Both the position numbers and the translations under genes were made by a program. A stretch of 64,000 bases of DNA, from contig ML976996.1 of NCBI GenBank assembly GCA_010015675.1, positions 635,284-699,283 of the forward strand. Reading direction: 5' to 3'. This DNA is from Byssothecium circinans (lineage: Eukaryota > Ascomycota > Dothideomycetes > Pleosporales > Massarinaceae). Positions 10,507-21,900 of this stretch are shown here, in pieces. Numbering within the stretch: position 1 is the stretch's first letter; each line of letters opens with the position of its first letter. Below the pieces are notes generated by a model that was not told the DNA's origin, made no database searches, and saw only the letters and a list, made by a program, of their open reading frames with translations.

Positions 10507-13434
10507 ATGGGGCCGAAGAGGCCGTCCGGGGGTGACCTCAATCTGCCTCACCAGCCCATAAAACTGCCCAAGATCGAGCAGCCGGGCAGCATTGGGGTCG
10601 CGCAGAGCCCGCCATTGTCGACACCGCAGCTGCTGCAGCGCGCCCCGAATAGCGACTTCTCGGGCTCTGTCAAGAAGAAGCTCGCCAACTCGTCGCGGAC
10701 GGGCCAGGCGTGCGATCGGTGCAAGGTACGCCGCCAAAGTCACTATCGTCACCGCAAAAGTGAAGCCATCGCGTCGCATGCGGTTTGAGACGTGCTGGAC
10801 GCGCTGGATGCCGATGCGACGCGATTGCTGCTATTCATCCCAACCGCCCACTGACGCGCCCTAGGTTCGAAAGATACGATGCGACCCACGACCCGAGGGC
10901 TGCTCGCCCTGCGCCCAAAACCGCACACCATGCAAGACCACCGACCGCATCACGGGCCGCGCGACGACGCGAGGGCACGCAGAGGCCATGGAGGGCGAGA
11001 ATGCCTATCTGCGTGCCCAAATCGCTGACCTCCAAGCCCAGTTGAAAGAGATGGGCGTTGAACCGCGTGCGACTCCCTACGACAACATCGCTCCTCCTCC
11101 GCACACCTCGCAGTGGGCAAATACGAATGCTGGAAACGACTGGGGCGAGGAATCGCAACGTCGCGAAAGCATTTCTCCCATGCCCAGCTATGCGCCGGCG
11201 AGCGGGCTGGAGAACAACAGGCCGCTACCGCAATTCAAGCACGCCTCGTTCGGTGACAACTATCTTGGAGTGTCGTCTGCCGACTCGCTCCTTAGTAATA
11301 TCAAGGGGACGTCGTTGTCGGTCTTCGGGCATGAGATTGACATCACCGACTTCATCGACGACGATCAGTATGAGAATTCGACCATGTCGTATAATCACTT
11401 CATACGAATCGCTATGAACGAGCAGCTCGTCGATCCGGTGCCGCTACCCGAGTACCACGAGTTGAGCGAGTATTGCAAAATCTATCTTCGCTCGCTGAAT
11501 CCATATGTGATGCTTGTTGACAAGCGTGAGCTCATGAATCTTGTAAGACTGCGTGCGAAATATAGGAAGACGTGCTGACCGTGTATAGGTCTGGTGTATT
11601 GGAAATGATCCACACTTCAAGCCCACTGCCGCCCAAACCGTGTGCATCCACATGGTGCTGGCAACGTTGAAGCATCAGATATCTGTTCGCAACGGCCAGT
11701 CCTCGATACATGAAGCGAATAGGCACTATACTTATGCCCTGAGCTTCTACAAGGACCTGCTACTTTCGCACACCTGGCAGGACGTGCAAGCTCTCGCCTT
11801 GATCAGTCAACACCTGCGCAACTTTCCCAAGCCAGGAGCCGCATGGTACATGATGTCGACCACCTTTACGCTTGCCATCGAACTTGGGTTTCACCGCTCA
11901 CACAAAGCTTGGGCAGACTCTGGCGGCAAGATGGATAAGCTCGAAATCGAGATGCGGAAACGTATCTTCTGGGTCATGCATGCGCTGGGTACAAATCTGA
12001 GTGGTAAACTTGGCCGTCCGATGCCTATAAATCTAGACGAGGTTGATGTGGAATTTCCGGAGCCCGTTGACGACACGTTGCCGGGAGAAGATGTCAACGG
12101 GACTCCATTCAGGAAATGCTCATTCCAGATCGGCATACAGATTGCCAAGTTCACAGTCTGCTTGTCGAAGCTATATGGACAGCTGTACTCGTTGAATCGC
12201 ACGGCAAGCTCTTATAATGAGACGATAAGAAGACTGGATGCCGGACTTCGCCAGTGGAAGGAGGAACAGCCATGGGAACTGCAAGATCCGGCTCGAGCAA
12301 CCCGCGATGACTTCGTCTTTTCTCTGTTCCTAGAATACTGGTACCATGAGTATATCCTGCTTCTGCATCATCCGGCCGTGTGTCGGTCGAGAGATCCTGA
12401 GGTGGTTAATGCCAATATGGATCGATGCCTAGCCGCTTCGCAGAAGATGCTGCACACGTGTAATGAGCTGAGGAAGTTGCGGAGCTTGGATATTCCCTGG
12501 ATCAACGCGGTCGTATACATTGCTGCTATGTTTACCACACTGTTTATATACTTCCAGAGGAGAGACCAGATGTTTGCGGTGGACATGAACAAATTGAGGG
12601 GCGACATGGACCAGTGGGTCGATGTGATGGGGGATTGGGGACAACTTCTCGGTAAGCGAACGTGCGCAAGCATAGATATCATGGCTAATTCGATCAATAG
12701 GTTCCGGCGACAAGCTGAAGAATGCGATTCACTCGATTGTAGAGCGCTCACTCAGCAGTATCAACGAGGCCATCTTCAAGCGAACTGCAAGCCAGTCCCT
12801 CGCTCAAGTCGCCTTGCAAGGCCCTCCAGAAACCCCAGCTCCGCCGGTGTACAGTAACGGGAACCACCAGTCCCAATACCCTAACCTCACGAATGCCTCA
12901 TCCGAGCCTGGCATTCCTCCCCCTAGCCAACCCTATCCCGCGGGTGCAACTTACGCCTATAACAACGGCACAACAAACTCTGCACCCCAACCATCACCGA
13001 GCGGTTACGAGCAACACTCTTACCCAAGCAATCAAGATCCCGCCATGGCACCATCGCACGCCGCCGCTCTCCAAGCCGCCACGTCCTCCGCCGCAGCTCC
13101 TCCTCCCCGACCAGAAGACTCATACGCCTACGCCAACACACAGGTCGCTACAAACGGCCATCAACACACCTACCCGGTCAATGGCGTGAGTCCCGAAGAT
13201 TGGATCCATTTCACACGAACATATATGCATCAACAGGCGCCGCAGGGCGAGTATCTCAACACCGCGACAACACTCATGGCGTTGGGCGGGAGAGAAGGCG
13301 CTACTCAGGGCAACGGGAATGAGGGTACTAGTGAAGGTAGTGTAAATGTTATGCAGGGACAAGCCCCAGCGCAGAGTGCAATGCAGTGGCCCGGTGTGCA
13401 ATTCGGGATGCCGTCGAATGGACATGTAGCCTAG
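10507..13434 (+). CDS. Zn2Cys6 transcription factor, Fungal_trans type (RGT1-like)
   Basis: Nuclear DNA-binding regulator. Exons 10507-10725, 10865-11542, 11589-12651 and 12701-13434 give 897 residues. The binuclear zinc cluster spans the first intron: GQACDRCK, then VRKIRCDPRPEGCSPCAQNR and TPCK, spacing CX2CX6CX6CX2CX6C. It is followed by the linker TTDRITGRATTRGHAEAMEG and a coiled coil (ENAYLRAQIADLQAQLKEMG). Exon 3 holds the Fungal_trans middle homology region (RKRIFWVMHALGTNLSGKLG, RPMPINLDEVDVEFPEP). The C-terminus is Gln/Pro/Ser-rich, as in activation domains. The cluster and linker remind me of RGT1-type glucose-transport regulators of aspergilli; that subfamily call is from memory and uncertain. 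Confidence 0.9.
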
Positions 13435-15049
13435 TAGGAGGGCAGCGGTACTCGGTATGCTTCGGCAGTCTTTCCTTGAGCGCGGCACGAACGGGTGGCA
13501 TATATATCGGCGTCGCCTTGATGAGTGTGTTCGATTATGCAAGAGGTCGGAATTCTAAACATTTTCTGCGTTTTCTCTTTCTTTTCATTTTCTTTTTGGA
13601 ATGTAGGAGGTCCAGGGACCTGTGAACTGGCTGGTCCTGTGGGATTGCGGCAGTGAGGATCAAGCCTGCGTCTGGTTGGCGATCCATTCGTAGGTATTGT
13701 TGTATGATATCTAGGCACTATATCTAGAACGACACAGGGCCAGGACGTTTGTGCGTGTCATAGTCATTATGTATATGCCTAGGTATCGTATAGCATGTGT
13801 GTGTGTATGTAGTAGAATGAAGCGCAAACAGAATACATTGCACATGCCACATGGTACCTAGGTATTTACCCAGCCCTACCCTACCATAGTATATCTATAT
13901 CAAATAAACGGGAGACCTAGCCGAAAATAGAATAGTGCTAGTCCACCACACCACACCACACCCAGCAGGTATGACTTCCCCTCCTTTCTCGTGTGTGGTT
14001 GTGGTTGATGCGAAGAGGTTGCGGTGGTGGGATTGTTCCACGGTCTCGCGAGGTTACTAGCTTATACAGGTAGGCAGTTGTTGGATGGATGACGTGGTCG
14101 GGGTACGTGCATGTACAGTACAGTGCAGTAGAGTACAGTATGGATGCGAAGTTCCGAGTCGGGATATCTGGCAGGGAATCCGTGCTGTCGGTATAGTATA
14201 TATACACGTCCTGAGGCCGGGTAAAAGTGAAAAGTGCGGAAGATGTGAGATCAGCCTCACCCATACGGTCATCGGCCATAATCGAAAAGAGATCGCGCCG
14301 TGTCGTGCCGTGTCGTGGAGTCGGTGGCTTTTTGGGAAGGTGGTACAGTACAGCACAGAACTGTACAAAACCATTATTCTCTGGCTGTGCTCGCCTCACC
14401 TGTAGTGCTCGCTGCTTCCAGCATTGCATCGCACGAAAGATTCTAGGAGGGCTAGGGAGTATACATGGACATACGTGGCGGATAAGCTGAGACTTGGTGG
14501 ATGTATGTGATAGGCCCGTCGATCGGTTCGGTACTATGGGGTCTCTGGAGGTAGGGAGGGGGTGTTTGCTACGCGGGTGTGTTGGGGGTGGGTTAGATTG
14601 GAGAGGTGCACGTGGGTGGGATGGGGTATATATGGATGTGGTCTGGGAGGTAGGGGGCGGCGTGTGTGTGTTTGTGCTGAGTGTTCGAGATTGATTTTCA
14701 CGATTTTCTGCTGTTATTTTCTTCGGCGTGTCTGTCACTGTGGGAGGTTTGGGAATAGGGTTTGTAGCACGCACGACTGAGTGAGGGGTTTGTGGAGGCC
14801 TGGAGGGTTTGTGAAGGTTTGAGTGGTTTGGAAAGGTCTGAGGGGTTTGTCGAGGTCTTCGTGATTTGTCAAGTTCCTTCGTGGTTAGATTGGGAAGACG
14901 ACTTTTACTAAAAAGGATAGGAGAAGGTGTTGGAGGTCTTTGGGACGCACGACTGTATTTTTCTTTTCCTTCTGGACCTCGATTCGGCTACCAGCAACCG
15001 ACCTTATTCTTCGCCAGGCACACCACGCTACCATCAAGGTCTAGTCAAC
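13435..15049. other. Gene-free stretch with strand-biased low complexity
   Basis: The plus strand is rich in G and T, which leaves a long minus-strand open frame (13938-14774) with a Pro/Thr/Ser-rich, unconvincing translation. The stretch also holds TACAG-like short repeats near 14100-14150 and a minisatellite at 14783-14870. It probably contains the 3' end of the zinc-cluster gene and the promoter of the S28 peptidase. Confidence 0.45.
14783..14870. repeat. Degenerate minisatellite, period about 18-20 bp
   Basis: Four to five imperfect head-to-tail copies of a unit like GAGGGGTTTGTGGAGGCCTG, about 200 bp upstream of the S28 peptidase start codon. Confidence 0.6.
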
Positions 15050-17066
15050 ATGCGCTCTCCAACACTATCCACAGCATCCATACTCGCCCTCCTCAACCTC
15101 TTCCTCCCCGCCATCCATGCCTTCCACATACGAAACCTCGACCTCCTCGCCCAACTCGGCCTAAACCCCGCCGACATCCCAATCAACTCTATATCCTCCA
15201 CTTCATCCCTTCTCTCCCAGCTCCCCGGACCGCCACCACCCGACCTCATCGACGCCGAGTACGTTGAACTTCCCATTGACCACTTCAGCCCCAACGACTC
15301 CTACAGCAGCCCCGGAACCTTCCACAACCGGTTCTGGGTCCAAGACGACACGTACCTCCCCGGCGGCCCCGTCTTCCTCTTCGACATAGGCGAGGCGGAT
15401 GCTGGACCCTACGCAAACGGATACCTCACCAACAAGTACAGTTATCTCAGGCAATTAATGGAAGAATTCAGCGGTGTGGGGATCGTCTGGGAACATCGGT
15501 ATTACGGGAATAGTACGCCTGGCGGCTTCGTCGATATAAATACGCCCGCGGAGAACTTCCGCTGGTTAACCACGCAGCAGAGCCTGGCAGATATTGTCGC
15601 GTTTGCAAAGATATTTAAGCGTATAAACGTCACTGAAGCACTTACGCCGGACCAGACGCCGTGGATTTTCATCGGCGGGAGTTATCCCGGTATGCGCGCT
15701 GCGTTTATGAGAGCCATGTATCCCGAGACCATCTATGCGAGTTTTGCGAGTTCGGCGCCTGTGCAGGCTGTCGTCGATATGAGTGTTTATTTCGAACCCG
15801 TCGTCCGCGGGATGAGGAAATACGGCTACGGCAACTGCGTTGAAGATATCCATGCGGACATTTTGCATATCGATAGACTTCTCGAAGACCCTAAAACTAC
15901 GGCGGCGGTGAAGATACAGTTCCTAGGCCCCGGAGCGGAGAATAATACGAATGGCGCTTTTGCCGAGGCGCTTACGGCGATTTTCTACGACTGGCAGGGT
16001 GCAGGGATGGAAAGTAGCTTGAAGAGTGTCTGTGAGCATATATCCACGGATCCTGAGACGGGAAAGAGGGCGCCGGAGGGAGGTTGGGCAGGGAGTAAGG
16101 GCGTGGAGTGGACGGTGGAGAGGTTTGCGAGTTGGTCTGGTTGGGTGGCGGTGGTTAAGGGGGTGATGAATGGGGCTACGTGTAAGGGGAGGGGAAATGG
16201 GACTGACACGGGGAATGAGGGGAAGGGGGTGAATTGCGATTTAGGTATGAGGATGAGGAGTCCCGAGGGAATTTCTTGGATGTGGCAGTATTGCACTGAG
16301 TGGGGTGAGTTCGCGTTCTCGCTTTATCCATCCGTCTCCTTCTTTTGTGGCTCCGCTCGACGAGCTTCAACACCGCCAGCCTTAATAAGGGAGAGTTGGC
16401 AATGAGGTTAGCTTTACTGATATTCTTGGGGTTTTTGGTATAGGATTCTTCCAATCAACGAACCTGGGCCCGAACCAAATCGTCTCGAAATTCAACTCGC
16501 TAAAACACCAACAACACATCTGCCATCGACAGTTCCCAGATGCTTCGAGGGATTTACTGCCGGCGTGGCCGCGAGTTGATCGCACGAATCAGGTCTTTGG
16601 GGGTTGGGATATTAGACCTTCGAATACGTATTGGTCGGGCGGGGAGTACGTCTTTTCTTCCTGTCTTCTCTCTCTCTTTTCCCCTCTTTACCTTCATTTC
16701 CATCTCCATCTCCATCTCCATCTCCATATCCTCCCCAAAAAACCCCAACCCCTCCAACAACTCCCTCAAATGCCCAAAACATCTAACAGATCTTCCAGAT
16801 TCGACCCCTGGCGCACCCTCTCCCCCCTAACAGCCGAACCTGGCGTGCCCAGACCGCGGCCCTTCACGCAAGCGCCGAAATGCGGCGTCGATCAGGATAA
16901 AGGCGATGTGTTTGGGTATGTGCTAAGTGATGCGCAGCATGCGTATGATTTCCGCCTCAATGAGGTGGGCGAGGGGGAGAAGAGTAGGCAGTTTTTTAGA
17001 ACGGCATTGGGGAAGTGGTTGGAGTGCTTTAGGGCGGGTGGTGGGATGAGGGGTAGGGGTACGTAA
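15050..17066 (+). CDS. Secreted serine peptidase, family S28
   Basis: Lysosomal Pro-X carboxypeptidase/DPP-like S28 peptidase; fungal members are secreted or vacuolar and cleave next to proline. Exons 15050-16304, 16444-16645 and 16799-17066 give 574 residues. The N-terminus is a signal peptide with a hydrophobic core (STASILALLNLFLPAIHA). The nucleophile is Ser at about residue 211 in FIGGSYPGMRAAF. WEHRYYGNSTPGG and the SLADIVAFAK region are typical of the family, as is the YCTEWGFFQSTN junction formed across intron 1. The C-terminal DAQHAYDFR probably supplies the catalytic His. NxS/T sequons are present. Intron 2 carries a CCATCT repeat. The family call is secure; the exact specificity is unknown. 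Confidence 0.92.
16700..16728. repeat. CCATCT hexamer repeat inside intron 2 of the S28 gene
   Basis: About five CCATCT units lie in the pyrimidine-rich intron, upstream of its CTAAC branch motif and CAG acceptor. Confidence 0.75.
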
Positions 17067-18394
17067 GGGAGAAGGTGGTGTAGAGGCTGGGGGAGAGGGG
17101 AGGAGAGGGAGGGAGTTGATGAGGTGATGGGAGGATTTGGGTTGATCGCTGGATTATTTTCTCCATAAAAGTTCGTGTATTAGTTTTATTTGGAGAGATT
17201 TATCATGCATTGTAGGTACTGTATTTGAGCTCACGTAATATGCATTCCGCCCAGGCGGAGCTTGGTATAAATATCGCCCTTCTATCCCCTCCTCTTCCCT
17301 CTTCACGCGTTTTTTGAATTGCGGATGATCCACACCAAAACACCGTACAGGCCAGGATGAATGGAATTTTTGTTTCAAATGCATGGATAAAGGAGCGAAC
17401 GTGGAGGAACTAGCAGTGTAAAGAAGGCATGCACGTTCGAAAACGCGTCCGCGAGTACCGCATGGGCCGCTTCAGAAAATAGAGATGCACTACTTAGTCA
17501 GGCTGTGGCAAAGCAGTAAGTAGAAGAATCTGATGGAAAGGGTGCACGTCTGGGAAGACGTGGTGAGCTTCATTGTCATGGAATAATCCTGATCGATCAC
17601 GTCATCAAACTAAATTGGCAGCGTTTGATGTTTTGGTAGTCACTTGCACTTGACAAGAGAAGGATAAATGCTTAATACTCCCTCACTATCATCTCTACGT
17701 CTTCCTTCGCACTTCCCAGATCTCTTTACTAAAACAGATCAAAATGCTCGACCATGGTGAGGCGTGCGTTTGGCGTTATCGAAAAGTGTTAGCGGTGGAC
17801 CAGCATGCGTGGGGAAGATCAACAGTGCAAAGCTTGAACTTGACTGGAACGCAGGGAGGACTCGATCCGAAGCTATGCTGATGGCGGCCATCGAAAGTAT
17901 TCTCGATATATCGAGGGATTGGATTCGATGAATACTTCCTGCTCTCAAAGTCTATAAAAGACTCTACATTCCCGTATACTCATCCCACACACTCCTGTTA
18001 TGGTCAGGTCTACTAACCTCAAGACCCGGTTGGCATGTGGATTCTGCGGTGGAAGTAGCTGTTTAATAACCCATCACATCGCCAAGTGCGTGGAAGGAGC
18101 GGGTGAGCGTTGAACTTCGCATTTATTCGCAGGGTGGGGCTGTGAAAGCGCGGAGGTGGAGAGGTTTGATGAGACTGTGTTGTAGTTATGATGGCTATGA
18201 GCATCATCATCGATTGTGTGCTTTGCTTCTGAATGGGCGGAAGTAACAATCAAGTGAATTATGGGTTTCATTTTCCACACCTAGATATCCTTTTTCTCTT
18301 TACGGATAGAAATCCTGCGTTCTGAAAGTTGTAAGGGATCCTGTTTATGTGAAGACTAAGGTTGCGTTGAGTGATTGTTAAAACTCGTCCCTTT
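17067..18394. other. No supportable gene
   Basis: 3' flank of the S28 peptidase, then sequence with only short, non-conserved open frames on both strands. Confidence 0.45.
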
Positions 18395-18408
18395 TGTCGT
18401 CTATGGAT
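18395..18408. repeat. Target-site duplication, left copy
   Basis: TGTCGTCTATGGAT is repeated exactly at 18967-18980, flanking the AT-rich insertion between them. Confidence 0.85.
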
Positions 18409-18966
18409 TTGGTTGGTTGGTTGGTAGTAATTTTCGTCCTACAGATTTGGCCGTGGCCTTTATCTATATAGAGCCTCCTATAGGGCATACTAGACGTGCT
18501 AAGCACCTTTAGTAAAGGCATTTCTTATTTATAGCTGCTTAAAGAGCCTATCCTACCTATACTTTTCTCCCTTTAAAAGACACTAGTTGCCTATAGGTCC
18601 CTAGATACCTACTTAAGCGTTGTACTATGCTCCTCCCTATATCTACCCCTAGGTCTACTTCTATACTCTCTTCCCTTTATACTACACTTTAGTAGTAGAG
18701 TAGATATACCTATACCTTATAGGAAAAACCTTAGTACGGAAAAATCTTAGTAGGGAAAACCCTATAAGCCTAAATAGGTAGTACTAGTTAACTTTACCTT
18801 ACTAAAAGAGAGAAATAAAGGGTAGTAAATTTTAAGCATATATAAGGTGTAGAGAGAGCCTTAAGATTCTATAGAGTTATTTGTGTAATAAGAGTAAGAT
18901 TCAAACCTACGCTTTCTCTTAAAAGCTTTCTAAGGCTGCAGCACTCTACCACTAAGCCATCCCACC
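18409..18966 (-). mobile_element. Probable tRNA-derived SINE, RIP-like base changes
   Basis: A 558-bp insertion lies between perfect 14-bp direct repeats. Read on the minus strand, it begins with a tRNA-like head (GGTGGGATGGCTTAGTGGTA) containing an A box, TGGCTTAGTGG at 18959-18949, and a B-box-like GGTTTGAATCT at 18907-18897. The latter differs from the GGTTCGAATCC form by C-to-T changes. It ends at the opposite side in a short tandem tail, CCAACCAACCAA. There is no coding capacity. The body is AT-rich and full of TAG/CTA words, like the RIP-mutated transposon at the right end of this window. Internal pol III boxes, long target-site duplication and a simple-repeat tail together fit a SINE. 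I do not know a named family for it. Confidence 0.72.
18893..18966 (-). other. tRNA-like head of the SINE (pol III A and B boxes)
   Basis: The A box (18949-18959) and B box (18897-18907) are spaced as in a tRNA gene, but I cannot fold a full cloverleaf with a paired acceptor stem. It is a promoter relic, not a functional tRNA gene. Confidence 0.55.
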
Positions 18967-18980
18967 TGTCGTCTATGGAT
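18967..18980. repeat. Target-site duplication, right copy
   Basis: Exact second copy of TGTCGTCTATGGAT. Confidence 0.85.
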
Positions 18981-21900
18981 AGATGGCCAAGTAGTCAGGC
19001 AGATTTTGAGATGAGCTGAAGAATATAAGAATGAAGGAAACCAGCAATACCAGCAGCGGCGGTACCCAGTATTACTAACCTTTTCACTGGCGCTGAGACT
19101 TAGCTCTGGGGTTAAATAGTGATTACTCAAACGCGTGGAGTCGCGCGTTGGGCATTTAAAGCCAGTTGGTGTCGCGGAAGCCTTTCCTACTCTGCGCTAC
19201 CACCGATCGTGGCTTCTTCTCTAAAAGGTAGAAGGAAACTGATCCATGTTGCCGGGAAAGAAGGGAGAAAGTCCATATTCTAAAAAGAATTTCGAACTGT
19301 GCTTATGTTAGAAACCTTGAATGTAGAAATAATATATTGCAAGGACGACTTTCGACTAGTTGCGAAGCGCGTCATGATAATGATAACGAGTATTAGCTGA
19401 AAGTCTCTGGAATTTTTACGAGAGGTGTGTATGTGTGTTCTTTTTGACTTTGTTGGAACCGAACTGCTACCTCGTAGAAAATCGTGGTAACGCCCTTTAT
19501 ACTGAGCCTCCCAGTATCTATAAAGTCCTCGAGCTGGTACTAAAGTCATTGTTACCCACACAGTTACATCAAGTGGATCACTAAAATGCGATTCAAAGCC
19601 ATATCATGTGAAAAGACGGTGGCGAAGTCCGTTATAGAGAGAAATCTTCAACGGAGTCTCCAAAAGTGAGCGCAACTGTTGCACAAGGGAGATTCATGAG
19701 TCCGAAGTTGAACTTAACTGGGAAATAGTGATGTACTCCTGTGTAACTCTCGGAGAACGGGGCAGTAGATCAGGTTTGGTCGAAAGCTTGCTAGATACGA
19801 TGGCGATAGACATCATCGGCATTTAAGAGTGCTAAAGCAAACGTAAGCATAGGATGTTACTGTTCCTCTCATTTTGCGAATCTTGAGCAATGTTAGGGAC
19901 TTCAGGTCCTCAAGCTCTTCTTGGAATCTCACTTGACCATTCACATAGACGCCGTGTTTTCAATGCTATACGAGAACTGGATCTGTGGCATACAATCCAA
20001 AAGTCCGAATCGCTCAAGTACATTACTGCTTTCCGCTCATGTAGTGTATACATATCTAGCTTCAGCAGAACCTTAAGAGGCTTTTGCTCTATGATCGTTT
20101 GAAGAGGAAAAAGCGAGATAGATAGACTCTATATATATAATGAATGATGATTAAATAGTATAATAAAGAAAGTAAGGCACTTTCTTACAAGTTCTTTGGA
20201 CTGTGGCTGACCAATAAGTATATATCTCCGCCCTTTCTCGCGAATAATATTGCGCACTCCTACCTCGTCTTTGTTGTTCGCTATAAACATCATGATTTCA
20301 GGATATTATTCTGATAAACATAACGGAGTGTTAGTTTTTATTATGTTTAGTGAGAAGTGAAGTAACTCCAACGCCTGTATTGCTAGCGATTATGTCTCTC
20401 AGTGTACTGCGAGAATGCGAGCAGCCCGTCTCGGTCTTGAATTATGGGATGCATCGCTTAAAACAAGTGAGATATCAACATTAGAGAGGAAATCATTAGA
20501 GCAGGTGTAATAAACCAATCGATATCGACACGACGCAGATACTGCTCCTACCAAGCTATGCGACTACTTCATCACCAAAACTCCCGCCTTCAACTTCTCC
20601 AAAAATCCAATCCAGTGACGTCAATCCTCCCTCCCGAGGCTACACCCACCCCTTTCCCAAAAGATCCGCGCATATCACCAAGGCCCTCAGCGCCACCAAA
20701 AATCACCGTGCCATCTCATCATCTTAACGCATGAAATACCCCCCTCCCTAGCGTGCGCTCGGTAATCCCAAAGTTCTACACCTGCTTCGCTTAACAAGGA
20801 GCCTCATCTCGCTTGCTAGTGCCGTCATATGCCGTGCACATATGAAAATCATGCGGCGTTTTAGCTGACCTTTTTTCGGATTTGCAATTCATTAATCAAG
20901 CCTCTGATGGTCTGGGAGCTGAGAATCATGGGCGACGAGGTGCGCATGTTGGTTTGGCTGCATGTGCGTGAGAGGGAAAGTGTGCGCCATGTGGGTGTCA
21001 AGACGAGTCATGGTTAAGCGAGTGGTCGAGTACGCTTGCATAGGGCGAGATAGTGCGCGAGTCATGAGTACGTGAGGAGGTAACGTACCTTTGGTACCGA
21101 ACGCAACACTACCACATGCCGGCCCCAGACTTCTTGCAGCGTAGCAAGCCGGCTCTTCTACACCTGTGCGTAAGGCGACAAGAAACAACGCAACGTCCCT
21201 CGACCACTATCTATTATTATTATTATTATCAACCAGTGCACAGCTCAGTCCCACGCCTTTCCTACGCGCACGCACATCCACACTTTCCCGAAGTAACCAT
21301 GCGTTCCATTCGCCATACACACTTCACCCCTGCATCATCCTGGGCCTCCATCCAAGGTCCCAAGTGAGTGAGTGACAAGGACTACCACGACTCCAATTAT
21401 TATTCCGAATCCCTCGTAGGATATCCTACCATGACCATCTATCACAGACCACCTGCTCTGATCCACCACCGATCATATCAGCCCTGGGATCTTCGTATAG
21501 CCCTATATGCACAATCAAACTGCCCTTCCCTACTTTCCCTGCTCTCTTTACCGAAATGTCATTCATGCGTGCCTTAGGTTGTGTACCTCCGAACCTGTAC
21601 AAGCTGGCACTGTACCTGTTCGCTCGACACACCGCTGTCGCGCATCATCTGAGCGGGGATCCCGAGGACGGACCTAAACAAGAAAACTCAAAAGGGACAC
21701 CGACAAGCCCCTATCTTCTGCATGCGGATGGACATACATACCAAGCATGAATTTCTCATCTTATTCTTCCGGATGCAGACGCCTCCCACGGACGCGCTGG
21801 AGGCGCGTGGACCTAGGTAGCTAGCAGCTTAGCTACACGGGGGAAACCGGGACCGAAGAAGCGAAAGGAGGAGGCAGATGGGAAGATGGTTTGGACTCTG

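Noticed and set aside
13938..14774. 278-codon minus-strand open frame
   Set aside because: It is Pro/Thr/Ser-rich with no domain and lies in a stretch where G/T bias on the plus strand removes stop codons from the minus strand. No splice partner or homology is apparent.
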